64,000 nt of DNA. Source: Dicaeum eximium. Lineage: Eukaryota; Chordata; Aves; Passeriformes; Dicaeidae. Below the pieces are notes generated by a model that had not been told where the DNA came from, searched no databases, and saw only the letters and a program-made list of their open reading frames with translations. Below, piece after piece: positions 13,086 to 22,810 of this stretch; the first letter of the stretch is position 1; every line of letters begins with the position of its first letter. The translations under genes were made by a program, and so were the position numbers. The DNA lies in contig VWZP01008110.1 of assembly GCA_013396995.1 (NCBI GenBank), positions 688,163-752,162 of the forward strand. Reading direction: 5' to 3'.

Positions 13086-13213
13086 CCAAAGGCATCGATG
13101 GCAGAGCAGAGCCCGGATTTGGGAGCTGGCGGTGCTGCACTGCTATTCCTGCAGCAGCCGGGTGCTTCTCCCTGTGCCTCTGGAGCCTGCCATTGTGCTG
13201 GGAAGTGGAGCAG
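13086..13213 (+). other. exon-like segment, 128 bp
   Basis: The segment is preceded by a pyrimidine-rich tract ending in cag (gatctcttcacacag, ending 13085) and followed by a good donor (GAGCAG then gtaacc, 13214). One frame is open throughout and includes an ATG at 13099 (MAEQSPDLGAGGAALLFLQQ and onward, 38 codons to the donor). Base composition is GC-rich with several CpGs. I recognise no domain. The 200 bp downstream also hold CpGs and a homeodomain-type ATTAATAA core, so the area may instead be a conserved non-coding element. Splice-like flanks arise by chance often enough that this remains a weak call. Confidence 0.2.
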
Positions 13214-13737
13214 GTAACCACTTCATCAGTCTGAGATTCCATTCTCGTGGAGCACGGAGGTTCATTATACTCACTTTATCAGCAATGCGCTTTACTGACG
13301 AATCCATGAGAGATATTCATGTGAAACATGAGCAGAGAGAGAGGCATTGCATCTTTTCATTAATAAGCCCTCTTCTGGGATCCGGCATTAGTGAGATTCA
13401 GCGGATCATAGAGCACAGGGGTATCATTTTTACATGATTACTCTAAATTCTTAAACCAGAGGCTTAAGAGAGAGGCTTCTCACAAAGGCAGCTATGGGAA
13501 TTGTTAAATGATTGGCACAGCACTCACGATGGGCTGAACCACTCCGGGTACCTCCAGTCATGGGGGGTACCAGCAGGCATTTTATTACCTGCCACCGAGG
13601 GAAAAGTGGAAAAGAGAGAGTGTATTGGGCAGAGGAAGACGTGCTAACCCTGCAAAGTATCTCTGTAGTTCTGTCTCTTCTCCTGGAAAAAACTCTTGTC
13701 ATAATCTTGATGCAGTGCGTCATCCCACCAGGCTGAG
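13214..13737. other. non-coding DNA, possible conserved element
   Basis: No gene is recognised. 13230-13420 has intact CpGs in an otherwise CpG-poor surrounding and AT-rich homeodomain-like cores. That pattern can accompany conserved enhancers, but there is no direct proof in the sequence alone. Confidence 0.35.
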
Positions 13738-13775
13738 CCCTTCCCTTCCCTTCCTTTCCCTTCCCTTCCCCTCCC
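13738..13775 (+). repeat. polypyrimidine tract (TTCCC-like units)
   Basis: A run of C and T only, built from TTCCC, TTTCCC and CTCCC units, leads directly into the CTCGC array. The change from TTCCC through CTCCC to CTCGC along the tract looks like stepwise evolution of the repeat unit. Confidence 0.85.
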
Positions 13776-13880
13776 CTCGCCTCGCCTCGCCTCGCCTCGC
13801 CTCGCCTCGCCTCGCCTCGCCTCGCCTCGCCTCGCCTCGCCTCGCCTCGCCTCGCCTCGCCTCGCCTCGCCTCGCCTCGC
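13776..13880 (+). repeat. pentanucleotide minisatellite (CTCGC)21
   Basis: Twenty-one perfect copies of CTCGC cover 105 bp with no interruption. Each unit carries one CpG, making this by far the densest CpG run in the window. The complementary strand is GCGAG repeats with regular GG doublets. No frame of the unit makes a stop, so long open frames cross it on both strands (Ala-Ser-Pro-Arg-Leu repeats on plus, Arg-Arg-Gly-Glu-Ala on minus). These are artefacts of the repeat and not genes. The perfection of the units suggests recent expansion or ongoing length change. Confidence 0.95.
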
Positions 13881-16800
13881 TTCCCCACACCTTCCTTGTG
13901 TCTACACTTATTTTTAACCTGTCTGATCTCACCTTCATTAGTATGGCTGCTGAAATAATCGCCTTGCAGCCTCCACCCCCAATTAATTAATTTTCGGCTG
14001 GGCAGAGGCTCAGTTAATTCCACCAGACAGATACTTTGAGATCCATTGCCCATGCACAAGAAGCCTTCCATGGCTCACAGGAGGGTGCCCAGGCAGCAAA
14101 ACTCTGCTGGGTTGGGAGGTTGGTGGCATTTACATCAGACAGAGGCATCTGTCAGTTCTGGAGACTCACACTGTCTTTTTGAGGTCACAACGTGTTCCTT
14201 CTGGGACTTCATGTAATTCCATCCAAAGTTCCTGCACTGCATTCCCTCTGTCCTGGCTGCTCAGTCCCACCCCGCCAGGCTGCTTTTAAACCAAAATCAG
14301 GAACTTGATGTGGCTGAACTAAAAACTCTGTTGTTTGGGTTTTTTTCTCCCTGGATTAGTTTTCAGATGGATAAGTTCCTCAGTCAGTTCCAAAATACAG
14401 ATGCACAAATGCTTATCCCAGCATGAGTAAAAGGACCCCACAAGGACCAAAGGGACTGGGCAGCTTCTGTCACTGACAGCCAGAAATGTTGGCTGAGCTC
14501 TGGCTTCCAGTCCCCATTTGTCAAAGGGAGATAATAGTAATTCCTTATTTCCTTACTTCTTCTGTTAAGGAGAAGAGGCAGCATTTGCCACGTTTGCATT
14601 TGTCCATGGAGCTGGATCTTAGAGCAGGCATCAAACAGCAACAAATACCAGAGTCTTCCCAAGGTGTCCTTAGCTCTGGAAGGCAAAGTGACCACTGCTT
14701 CCATTACATTTCCTTGGGGAGTACTAGCAGAAAAATCCTTCCTCATCTATTTCTCCAACATCTTGAAGTCCAGCTGCAAAAACCTCCAGCTTCCCAGTGA
14801 TCCTGATCCTGATTGCTAATAGGGATTGTTTTGAGTTTTGAAGTTTAAAAGAGGTGAGAGGAGAAGGAGGAGGTGAAGGAAAAGGAGAAAGCCAGAATAG
14901 ACCTGTGAAACCAAGAATCCATACTACAGATTCCTGAGGTGTCCTGCCATAAACTGTTTTCAGCCTTGGTGCAAATCCATCAATTTTCAGGTTTTTAGTT
15001 ACAATTGATTTTAGGCAGAGATGTTCCTCTTTCAGAAGCTTTCTTTCAATCTTGTGCTTTCTACAAGTCTGAAAAGAAAAAGAAAAACAAGAACCAAGAA
15101 GGTGAGGTCATATGGGGGGCTGAAATTTCCAGATCAAACAGCAAAGAACACCCGATTAGAAGCCAACACATTTCTCTTTTCAGTATCTCTGAAATTGTTT
15201 GGCAGACTTAATTAGAAACAGGTGCAAGCTATAATATTTATTGCAACAATGCATCATTTTTGTCTGTTTCCAAGGTCATTGTTCCAGCCAATGGGAAGCC
15301 AGCTACCCACAGGGAGTATAACTTAGTCTATATGGGTAAAACGTGAATTCCTTAACCCTTTATCTAATGGAACGAAATACAACATTGCACAAAGAGCAAC
15401 ACTGGCAAAACAGAAAATCCTGTGAGGAATCTGCCATGATAACAGGTTCCAGTGGAGTAAGCGACATCACCAGCTGAGCTAATAGGGAGCCTTAGGTAAA
15501 ATGGAGTGGGTACAGATAAAGAAGGAGAAAAACACTTTTTTTTTTTTCTTGCTACTCCTCTTTCCAAGGCTGGGATTATATGGAATTGCTGCAGCAGGAG
15601 CCCATGATTGCGTGTTACCGAGCTCTGGGTCTCACAGGCAGGGCTCAGCTCAGCTTAGCAATGGATTCCTTTGGCTACATCTGAATCCAGAGGGATAGGC
15701 TGGGCTGTGGATGCTCCTGCACTGAGGCACCCAGAGCAGCCTTTGTGCTTCCAGGTGAGTGTTCTGGGGCTTTCCAGTGAGAGAAGCCTGGGAAAGCTTC
15801 CTGCCCTTCCTGCAGCAGGTTCAGACAGACAAGGTCCACACACTTCTCTCCATCTGAGGGAGTGTCCCAAGCAGGATTTCTCCTGGTCCCACATTGATTC
15901 TGGTGGTTAACAGTGCCCTTGGTTGGGAAAAAAAGCCCCATTTTCAAAGCCTCCACTTAATTCCCTCTTGTGAGTTTTTCTCAATAATCTTTGCATGACT
16001 TTTTTGTGCTTTTGTGCTCATTTGGGAGTAGGGATCTTCTTTTAAACTCTATTTTATTCCTTTTAAATGTGACAAATATAAACATGGAAGCAAAGCAGCA
16101 CACATTAATAGCAGAGATGTGTGAAATTGTGTCATTTTAGCCTTTTTGCAAAAGCTGCAGGAAGTTGCCAATATTTTTTGCAAACAGAAACTATTTTTTT
16201 TTCACCTTCAAATCATCACACAGCATAAAGTTTGTGGGTATTTGTGTGTCTTTGAATAGATGCTAAAGGTAGTGAGGAAATACAGACTCTCTTGAGAACT
16301 TTCACACCCTCATTTGTTCTTTTGGCACCCACAGCTCCCTCAGAGATACCTCAAGTCACCACAGGGCCCAGATCACCTGTCTGTGTCTGCAATCGATTAC
16401 CAATGTTCTGTGTGATCCCAGGAACCATTCTTAAGAGAGTATCATCTGTCCACTAAATGCAGAAGTAACATAATCCAAACACATCCCATTGATGGATTTG
16501 GGATTGAATTCTCAGTGAATGTTTAGGGAGAGATAGACCCTGCAGTCATTTTTAGAGAGCTCAGTAGAAGAAATGATTATGTTGAGAGAAGACTCCTCCT
16601 TCCCAGCACTCCCAGCGATTTCCCAGTACTAAATTCCTGGGAAGTTCAGACCTAGCTGGAAACTTTGCAGCTCGGCATCCTTTGCTGATTTGTTCCCTTT
16701 GGTGATTTTACTCTCTCACACTTTTTAACTGAGCCTGGCTCTTGGCTTGCAAATCCTTTTAGTGGTGGGCTGGTGCTCATGTGCATCATCCTGTGCACCA

Positions 16801-17395
16801 CAGCTTTGCTTAGGTTATCTGATTCCTGAAGAATTTGTGAAATCCCCTCCTCTGTCTCTCCTCACCAGGAGCAGAGGGCTCCTGCAGGGCTGCCCTGAAC
16901 CTGGGAATCTGTCACCTTCTACAAGCCCAGGCTCTTGCCAGTGTGTCCCAGGTGTGTGCAATGAAGAGCAGAAGGAAAACAAGGAAATTGCCCTTGTCCA
17001 AGGCCTGCTAGGATGGCAGCTGACATCCTGTGGAGCATCCCCGGGCCAGGGAGCCAGTGAAATGAGAGGAGGACATTGGACAGGCATTTCAAGCCTTTGT
17101 TTGCACGGCCCTGCAGGAGAGTCCAACATGAGTAAATGTGTGGGATGTGGAGGAGCAGGAAGGGCTTTTGCAACATGTGAAAGAAGCAGCACACTTGGAC
17201 TTCTAGGAGCACACTGGGAAGATGGACTAGTGATCCTGAGAGGCTCTGCTCAGTCAGGCAGACTGCTTTGTGTCCCATGTTCTAAGCCATGCCAGGGTTG
17301 TGTTTTACTGAGAATCAGGCAGCTCGAGTTACAGGTGAATGGCTGCAGTCTTGGGACATTTCTGCATTGCACTTAACTGAATAATTCCTTTCTTG
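13881..17395. other. non-coding DNA, no gene recognised
   Basis: No gene or repeat family is recognised. A 13-bp palindromic-type AT core (AATTAATTAATT) lies at 13981-13992 and a purine-rich stretch at about 14850-14895. At 16750-17376 a plus-strand frame stays open for about 209 codons, but two minus-strand frames of more than 110 codons overlap it. This shows that stops are simply rare there, and no domain is visible. Confidence 0.55.
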
Positions 17396-17426
17396 CTTTC
17401 TTTCTTTCTTTTTTTTTTTTTTTTTT
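17396..17426 (+). repeat. (TTTC)n leading into T18
   Basis: A short TTTC repeat passes into an uninterrupted run of 18 T (17409-17426). Ninety bases downstream lies an A-rich tract, so the two could pair as a long imperfect hairpin if transcribed. It could also be the opposed tails of two decayed retroinsertions. Confidence 0.85.
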
Positions 17427-17516
17427 GGCTCATTGATCAAGCTGCTTTTGAGAAAAGTGATACTTTGCATATCTGGCTAAGTGCTGTTAACAGCCTCTGC
17501 CTGCGGTTTGTTAAAA

Positions 17517-17553
17517 TTAAAAAAAAAAAAAAGAAAAAGAAAAAAAAAAGAAG
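17517..17553 (+). repeat. A-rich tract with G interruptions
   Basis: Runs of A interrupted by single G (AAAAAG units) lie opposite the upstream poly-T. No recognisable SINE or processed gene body lies just before it. Confidence 0.85.
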
Positions 17554-17905
17554 TGTGATCTTGCTGGAGAAGTAATTTGCTTCTCTCCAACCAATGATGG
17601 CTTGCACTTTATGCAAATTGGTATCTAGGGACAACAAATCCCATTTAATACATATGCATAGTTCATAAAAAAAAACGACGTGAGAGAAAGAGAAAAAAGA
17701 TAAAGCAACGAGTCAGCAAAAGAACAGGTTCCGAAGAAATTTATTGTCCCAAATTGGACATTTGTAACAGATGATGTGAACAAGTGTTAACTTTGTTTTC
17801 AGCAGCTCTTCACGTACATTCACTAGACATCACACAGATTATGTTTTAAGGATCTGAACTGTAATAAAAAAAAGTGTCTGTGGGCTTTGGAGTGTTGTGT
17901 TCCAT
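17554..17905. other. non-coding DNA
   Basis: AT-rich unique sequence with an octamer motif (ATGCAAAT) at 17611-17618. Nothing else is recognised. Confidence 0.5.
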
Positions 17906-18008
17906 ATGGTCGGGGAAGTGCGGAGTTATTGCGACAAGCATCTTGTGCAGCTCATTACGCGCGGCGGTGTGAGCTGCGATGGCTGCGCATCGCTATAGGG
18001 TACGTACA
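17906..18008 (+). promoter_or_regulatory. small CpG-dense element, possible regulatory DNA
   Basis: Eleven CpGs fall within about 100 bp, including ACGCGCGGCGG at 17967-17977, in a neighbourhood that is otherwise CpG-poor. Retention of CpG in a methylated vertebrate genome suggests germline hypomethylation or selection, as in promoters and some enhancers. A 30-codon frame starting at the ATG of 17906 and ending with TAG at 17998 spans the element almost exactly (begins MVGEVRSYCDKHLVQLITRG). It may be a small ORF or coincidence. An assembly gap follows 160 bp downstream and a 10-bp palindrome TATGCGCATA lies at 18793-18802. Confidence 0.35.
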
Positions 18009-18156
18009 TGACATCCCACAGTCAGCAGATAGCAACTGGAAATGAAAGATATGAAGGCACAGAGTACAGCTTCAGGGAACATGTTAGACAAAACATCTGC
18101 TGGTATCAGAAAGCTGCATTATCAGATCATTGTGGCCATGAATTTTTTATAAAGAC

Positions 18157-18200
18157 TTTTTTTTTTTTTTNNNNNNNNNNNNNNNNNNNNNNTTTTTTTT
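18157..18200. other. assembly gap inside poly-T
   Basis: A poly-T run enters 22 N (18171-18192) and resumes as poly-T. The true length of the homopolymer and anything between the two T runs are unknown, so no frame should be read across it. Confidence 0.95.
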
Positions 18201-21200
18201 AGAGCTGCGACTTTGAAAGTGACATTTTCTGAGAAAGTTTTTGATTGAAGTGTGATGTCAGGAGAAAGGCCAGTCTAGTTTATTATCTGTGTAAGAGCCA
18301 GCGTTGGCAGCGTGAATCAGCTCCTTTCTCCGAGCAGTTGAGCTGGCCATTCATGTACTACAAGTGCTGCTCCCCTTCTGATCTCACGCCTGATAAAACC
18401 TCGGCCCGGGTTACAGGTTGTAGCTTCAGTATCAAGGAGTTTGCGAAGTTTTTTTTTGCTGTGGTGTGGCTGGGGGCTCCTGAACAGAAATCACTCAAAA
18501 GGCAGAACCACTCTGTTCATAGGAAGGAGCACAGAATGTTTCACATGTGCAGAGCACAGAGAGGAGAGCTCAGCATCCTCAGATCATTCCCCTTGAGCAG
18601 GACACACGCAGCCTCTGAGTGCTCTGTGACCACTGCAGTGCTGAGATCAGCCACTCTGCCAGGGATGGCCACAGTTAAAAAGTCAAAATCTTCCCCCCCA
18701 GGCTGCTCTTTGGAGGTGTTGCCATGAGCTGTGGACCTCCCATCTCCTTAACATTCCTGGCCGTGTTGAGGGCAGTGGGATGGCCGGAAATGTATGCGCA
18801 TAGTGTAACTATTTACGTTAAGCAGACAGGCATTTTCCATCCTTTCACCTCCCCTGACCCAGCTGTGAATTTTCCTGCAGCAACAGGTACCAGTGGAAAA
18901 CTTCTCTGGCTGATCTGCAGATGTTCTCTCTGTCCAGTCAGCTGCATCCAAAAGTGAGCATGATGATTGACAAATAGTTGCCTCAGAAAACAGACAAAAT
19001 TTACCCTGAATTTTGGGTCTTTCTTAGTCTTCCTGTTGGTGTGTAACAGAGGGTGGGAGACTGGAGGAACATGTCTAAAAGCATCCTGACTTGTGAAAAG
19101 GATTTAGTTGTCACCCGTATTTTTTTTAATGCAGTGCCGTTCATTAATGTAATGGGGCTGCTGAGAAAGCCAGGTGTGGTTTGTCCCCCATCACTGGTGC
19201 TCAGGGAGCCTGGAAGTGAGGGGTTTTTCTGGCCTGACTTGTTGCTGAACAAGGCAATCCTCTGGTGAGGGATTGAGCTGCTCAGAGGAATGGTGTTCCC
19301 TGGGATGAAACCCACCCCAGGCTGTGGCTGGAACAGCATTTTCTGAACTGCTGCCTTTGGGAGCCCAGTAGGTGTTTGGGACATGCAGACCTAGGCTTGG
19401 CTGTGTCACTTACCCACACAGGAGCTACATCAGGAAGGTAATTCAGTGTTCTCACCACAGTATAAAAATAACCTTAATAGGTTTTTGTGATTGCTTCCTT
19501 GGGAGGAGACTTTTAGAAAATGCTAAAAGATGTATTTAATGAAAAAGAAGCAGATCAAAGCCGAATAGTTTTTCCTCTTTTGTTGTTCGGTGTTTGCTTA
19601 TTTGTTTGGGTTTTTTAAAGAACCAGTTTAATTAGAGTTTGGAGATTTATTATGAGTGGAAATTTTGGTTTTAAACTTGTTCATAGATGTGGAAATAAAA
19701 AACTGAACGTGGATCTGCATATCCCAGGGCCTCTCTGCTGGACTGGCTCATATCCATGAGTCCAAGTGAGAAGCTCCCAAACCATGGGATGCTCTGTTTG
19801 GAGGGAGATGAGGAGGAGATCTGGCTTTACCTGAATCTCAGTTATTGAAGACATTGTTATAGCTAGGGAAATGTGCATCAGAGGCTGTGACATTTTTAAG
19901 GTTCTTTAGGAATGCAAAGCTCTTTTATCTGTATCTGTTCCTGTCCTGGCTGCAGGAAGCCCGAGGAGGAGCCTCCGCTGGGCTCGGGCACTGCTTAACT
20001 GGGAACTGGGAACTTTGTTGGGCAAGCTCATCTGCCCAGACTGGACAGGTTTCCCTCTGTCCCAGCATCCTGGTAGGAAACCCTGTGTGTCTGGAGTTAG
20101 GAGTGTGGCAGTGCAGCCTCTCAAAATGAGACATCAATCAAATTTCTTCTTAACTGTTGTCGTGTGCAGTGACCCCACACTGAGCCAGGCTGGGCCCTGC
20201 AGTCGGTCCTGGCCATGCCACTGTGACTGCAAAGCCTCAGAAACATGGAACTGCCTGCCTGGGCAGGTACTGATTCTCCTGCAAGCCAGTAATTCCACAT
20301 GGGCTAATAGGTCTGTGCTGGGCAGAACCAGGATTTCATTGCAGAGCCTGACACGTGCACATGGAGTCCATCCCCTCCCCTTTTTACACCTTCACTTTTA
20401 GTTTGGGTTCACACCACGTTTGAAAGATTTTCTTGGATATTCTTCAGCTTTTCCTTGTCTCTGTGAGCTCTCCCTGGTAGCAAAACTATTTCTGAGGAGG
20501 TAAGTGACGGAATAGACATGATTCCTTACAGAGCATGTCTGTGTATGTGTGCATATATATATATATTTACATGTGCACATATATGTATGTAAATTTGGCA
20601 ATATATAGAATAATTCTGCCCTACTTATAGATGGTTTTAATCTGGGCACAGGCAGAGGGGGCACAGAGCGGGCACTGCCATGCAGCAGGAGTGTGGAAGG
20701 ATATATGGACACACAGCTAACGAGAAGGGACGGGAAGTGGCTGGAGGCTGAAGGGATATAATGGGTCCCCAATGTGGCAAGCACATATGCTGCCACACAG
20801 CAAATGCAAAGTGCCACCACCAGTGACAAGTGGATTGCACCTAAGGAAAACAGCTGTGCCCAGTGCCCAAATCCAGTCAGCCTCCCGACCCCGCATGTCT
20901 CTGCTCTGATGTGGATTAAACTGGTCAGGTCTGGGAGCCTCTCCGAGCGCACTGCACAGCAATAATGGCTCAGTAAATCTCTGGAATACCTCTTGCACGG
21001 CTGCCTCTTTTGCATTTGCAATCTTGCATTTGTGGGATTGTTTTATTTTATCTTACTTACTTTATTCTGCTGCACTCAGCACGGCAGGAACACTTTGATT
21101 ATCTGTATAGATCATTGCATGGTTTAGTGCAGTTCTGTGCTACAAACCCTCCCACATAACCCTGTTATTTGTTAATAATTTTTCTATTTTGAAGAAACAT

Positions 21201-21949
21201 CCTTTGACACCTGAGCTGGATCTGCTTTTCTTAGGCATAAATATAATTGTCCCTGGTGAAGAGCATCTCCCTGACTGGTCCCATCCCCTCTGTATCTATT
21301 TGAATATATAAAATATTAATAAATGATGCCAAATGTTTAATCATATCTGTTTGACTCTACAAGTCTCAGTATATGTAGGCTTTCCTGTTAACTGCCTCTG
21401 TGATATCTACATACTGCTGATTTGTTGTTGAGCTGGAGTTTTTAAAGCAAAATAAAACTGAGGTTTGCAGTTTGATTTGAATTAATCAGGTCTGATTAGA
21501 CAGGAACACATCAGGCTGTTCTGGAAATCCCTGAATCTCTCTAATTCAATTTCATGTGTTATTCAAAAAGAAATAGTTCATAGCTTAAGCAAAAGTGCTA
21601 TTTATTTAACACTGTTTTTTTCAGAGTGCTAAATCTTATGGAGGGGGGGCATCGTGACGATGTTCCGGGTGCAGGAAAGAAAGCATTTTGTTTTATAAAA
21701 ATACAGATATTTTAGAATGGAGTCACCTGCTGGTAGATCTCATAAATGTATATAAAAGGATGGTCCCTAATATTATTAGTTCGGTTTTTTTCTTCCCATC
21801 ACCCTGACTGTCCATTTAGGAAGCTCTGATAGCTGGAGCCACAAAACCAGAAGACTGTATTTAAAGAGAAAGGTTGGAATTATGTATGGCAGAGGACAAT
21901 TATGCAAACTAAATGACTCTTCAATTAATAATGAGATCCATGAAAGGCA
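18201..21949. other. non-coding DNA, no gene recognised
   Basis: No gene or repeat family is recognised. CpGs are still fairly frequent at 18300-18430. A TG/TA-rich microsatellite-like tract lies at about 20535-20595. A 13-bp interrupted palindrome (CATCGT, g, ACGATG) at 21650-21662 includes a CRE-type TGACG half-site. A 207-codon minus-strand frame at 20398-21021 has no ATG-based, domain-bearing translation and crosses the TA/TG tract, so I do not call it. Confidence 0.55.
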
Positions 21950-22500
21950 AAGGAGACGGGATGCTCCTGTGAGAACGAGAAGGCTCCTGGTTCCCCACCA
22001 CGGTGTGGAGGGAAAGGGGCAGGGGCAGCTCCCAGACAGTACCTGGAGCGACCCTGCTGCTGGCATCTCTTCGGGGGAAGCCTCCAGTGGAAGTTCGGCA
22101 TTCCTGGACAGGTTTTCCTGGGATGCTCTCTATCTCCCAGAGCTCTCTTAGGAAGCAGAAAGACGCGAACAGGCCTGGGTGAGGACCTCTCCGGCCCCAC
22201 ACTGAGGACGGTGCCGGGGAGGTCAGAATCCCAACCCACTCTTCCCTCCCTCGCCCTCTGGAGAGATGCAGCCCCACCTCCAGAGCCACCAGTTCGGCCT
22301 TCCCCAAGGAGGTTTGGGCCTTTTCAGTGCCTGGCTGTGGTGTGCCAGAGCAAGCCGTAAGTTAGAGATGGTAAAGAGCAAAGTTTGCAGACTGAAGCAC
22401 GTGAGGAGTCGGGGGGGAGAGCAGGAACGCTGGGAGAAGGGGAAGGAGCGATTATCGAGAGTGATTGTTCGGGAGGGCAATAGTGGGAGGTGCTGTAAGT
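21950..22500 (+). promoter_or_regulatory. CpG-enriched block with possible first exon
   Basis: About twenty CpGs lie in this 550-bp GC-rich block, well above the surrounding density though short of a textbook CpG island. Within it a pyrimidine-rich tract (cccactcttccctccctcgc) precedes an ATG at 22266. The frame from this ATG reaches a strong donor match (AGCC then gtaagt, boundary 22356/22357) after 30 codons. That arrangement would fit the promoter and first exon of an unannotated transcript on the plus strand. No protein family is recognised, and the frame also stays open past the donor to 22502. Confidence 0.25.
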
Positions 22501-22761
22501 GACAGGGATTCACTATGGGACGCAAATCACTTAAGGCAAAGCCATTAGGATCAATTTAAAATACCAAAGAGAGAGGCTAAAGTGACGATAGCGTATTTTA
22601 ATTGAAATCACAAATATCATTCTACAATATCTGGTTAAAAAGACCAGGCAGAGATACTTTATCTGAACACAGGAAAAACTTTTCCTTTTTTAATAATAAA
22701 AAAAAAAAACCAAACCAAAGATAAAAATGGAACTATGATTTTTACAAAAACTTCTTAAATC

Positions 22762-22762
<1 letters not shown>

Positions 22763-22810
<48 letters not shown>
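22763..22810 (+). repeat. microsatellite (TATC)12
   Basis: Twelve perfect tetranucleotide units, equivalent to GATA repeats on the other strand, followed by a degenerate ATCTAT. Perfect arrays of this length are usually polymorphic. It is preceded by a poly-A stretch near 22690-22702. Confidence 0.97.

Noticed and set aside
13451..14071. 206-codon minus-strand frame and 121-codon plus-strand frame through the CTCGC array
   Set aside because: The repeat unit contains no stop in any frame, so open frames on both strands are a property of the repeat. The translations are Arg-Gly-Glu-Ala or Ala-Ser-Pro-Arg-Leu repeats.
16747..17376. 209-codon plus-strand frame
   Set aside because: Overlapping minus-strand frames of 119 and 125 codons show that stops are rare here on both strands. 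The frame has no ATG start, domain or splice context.
20398..21021. 207-codon minus-strand frame
   Set aside because: It runs through TG/TA simple sequence, its middle is a Cys-Thr-Tyr low-complexity stretch, and other frames overlap it.
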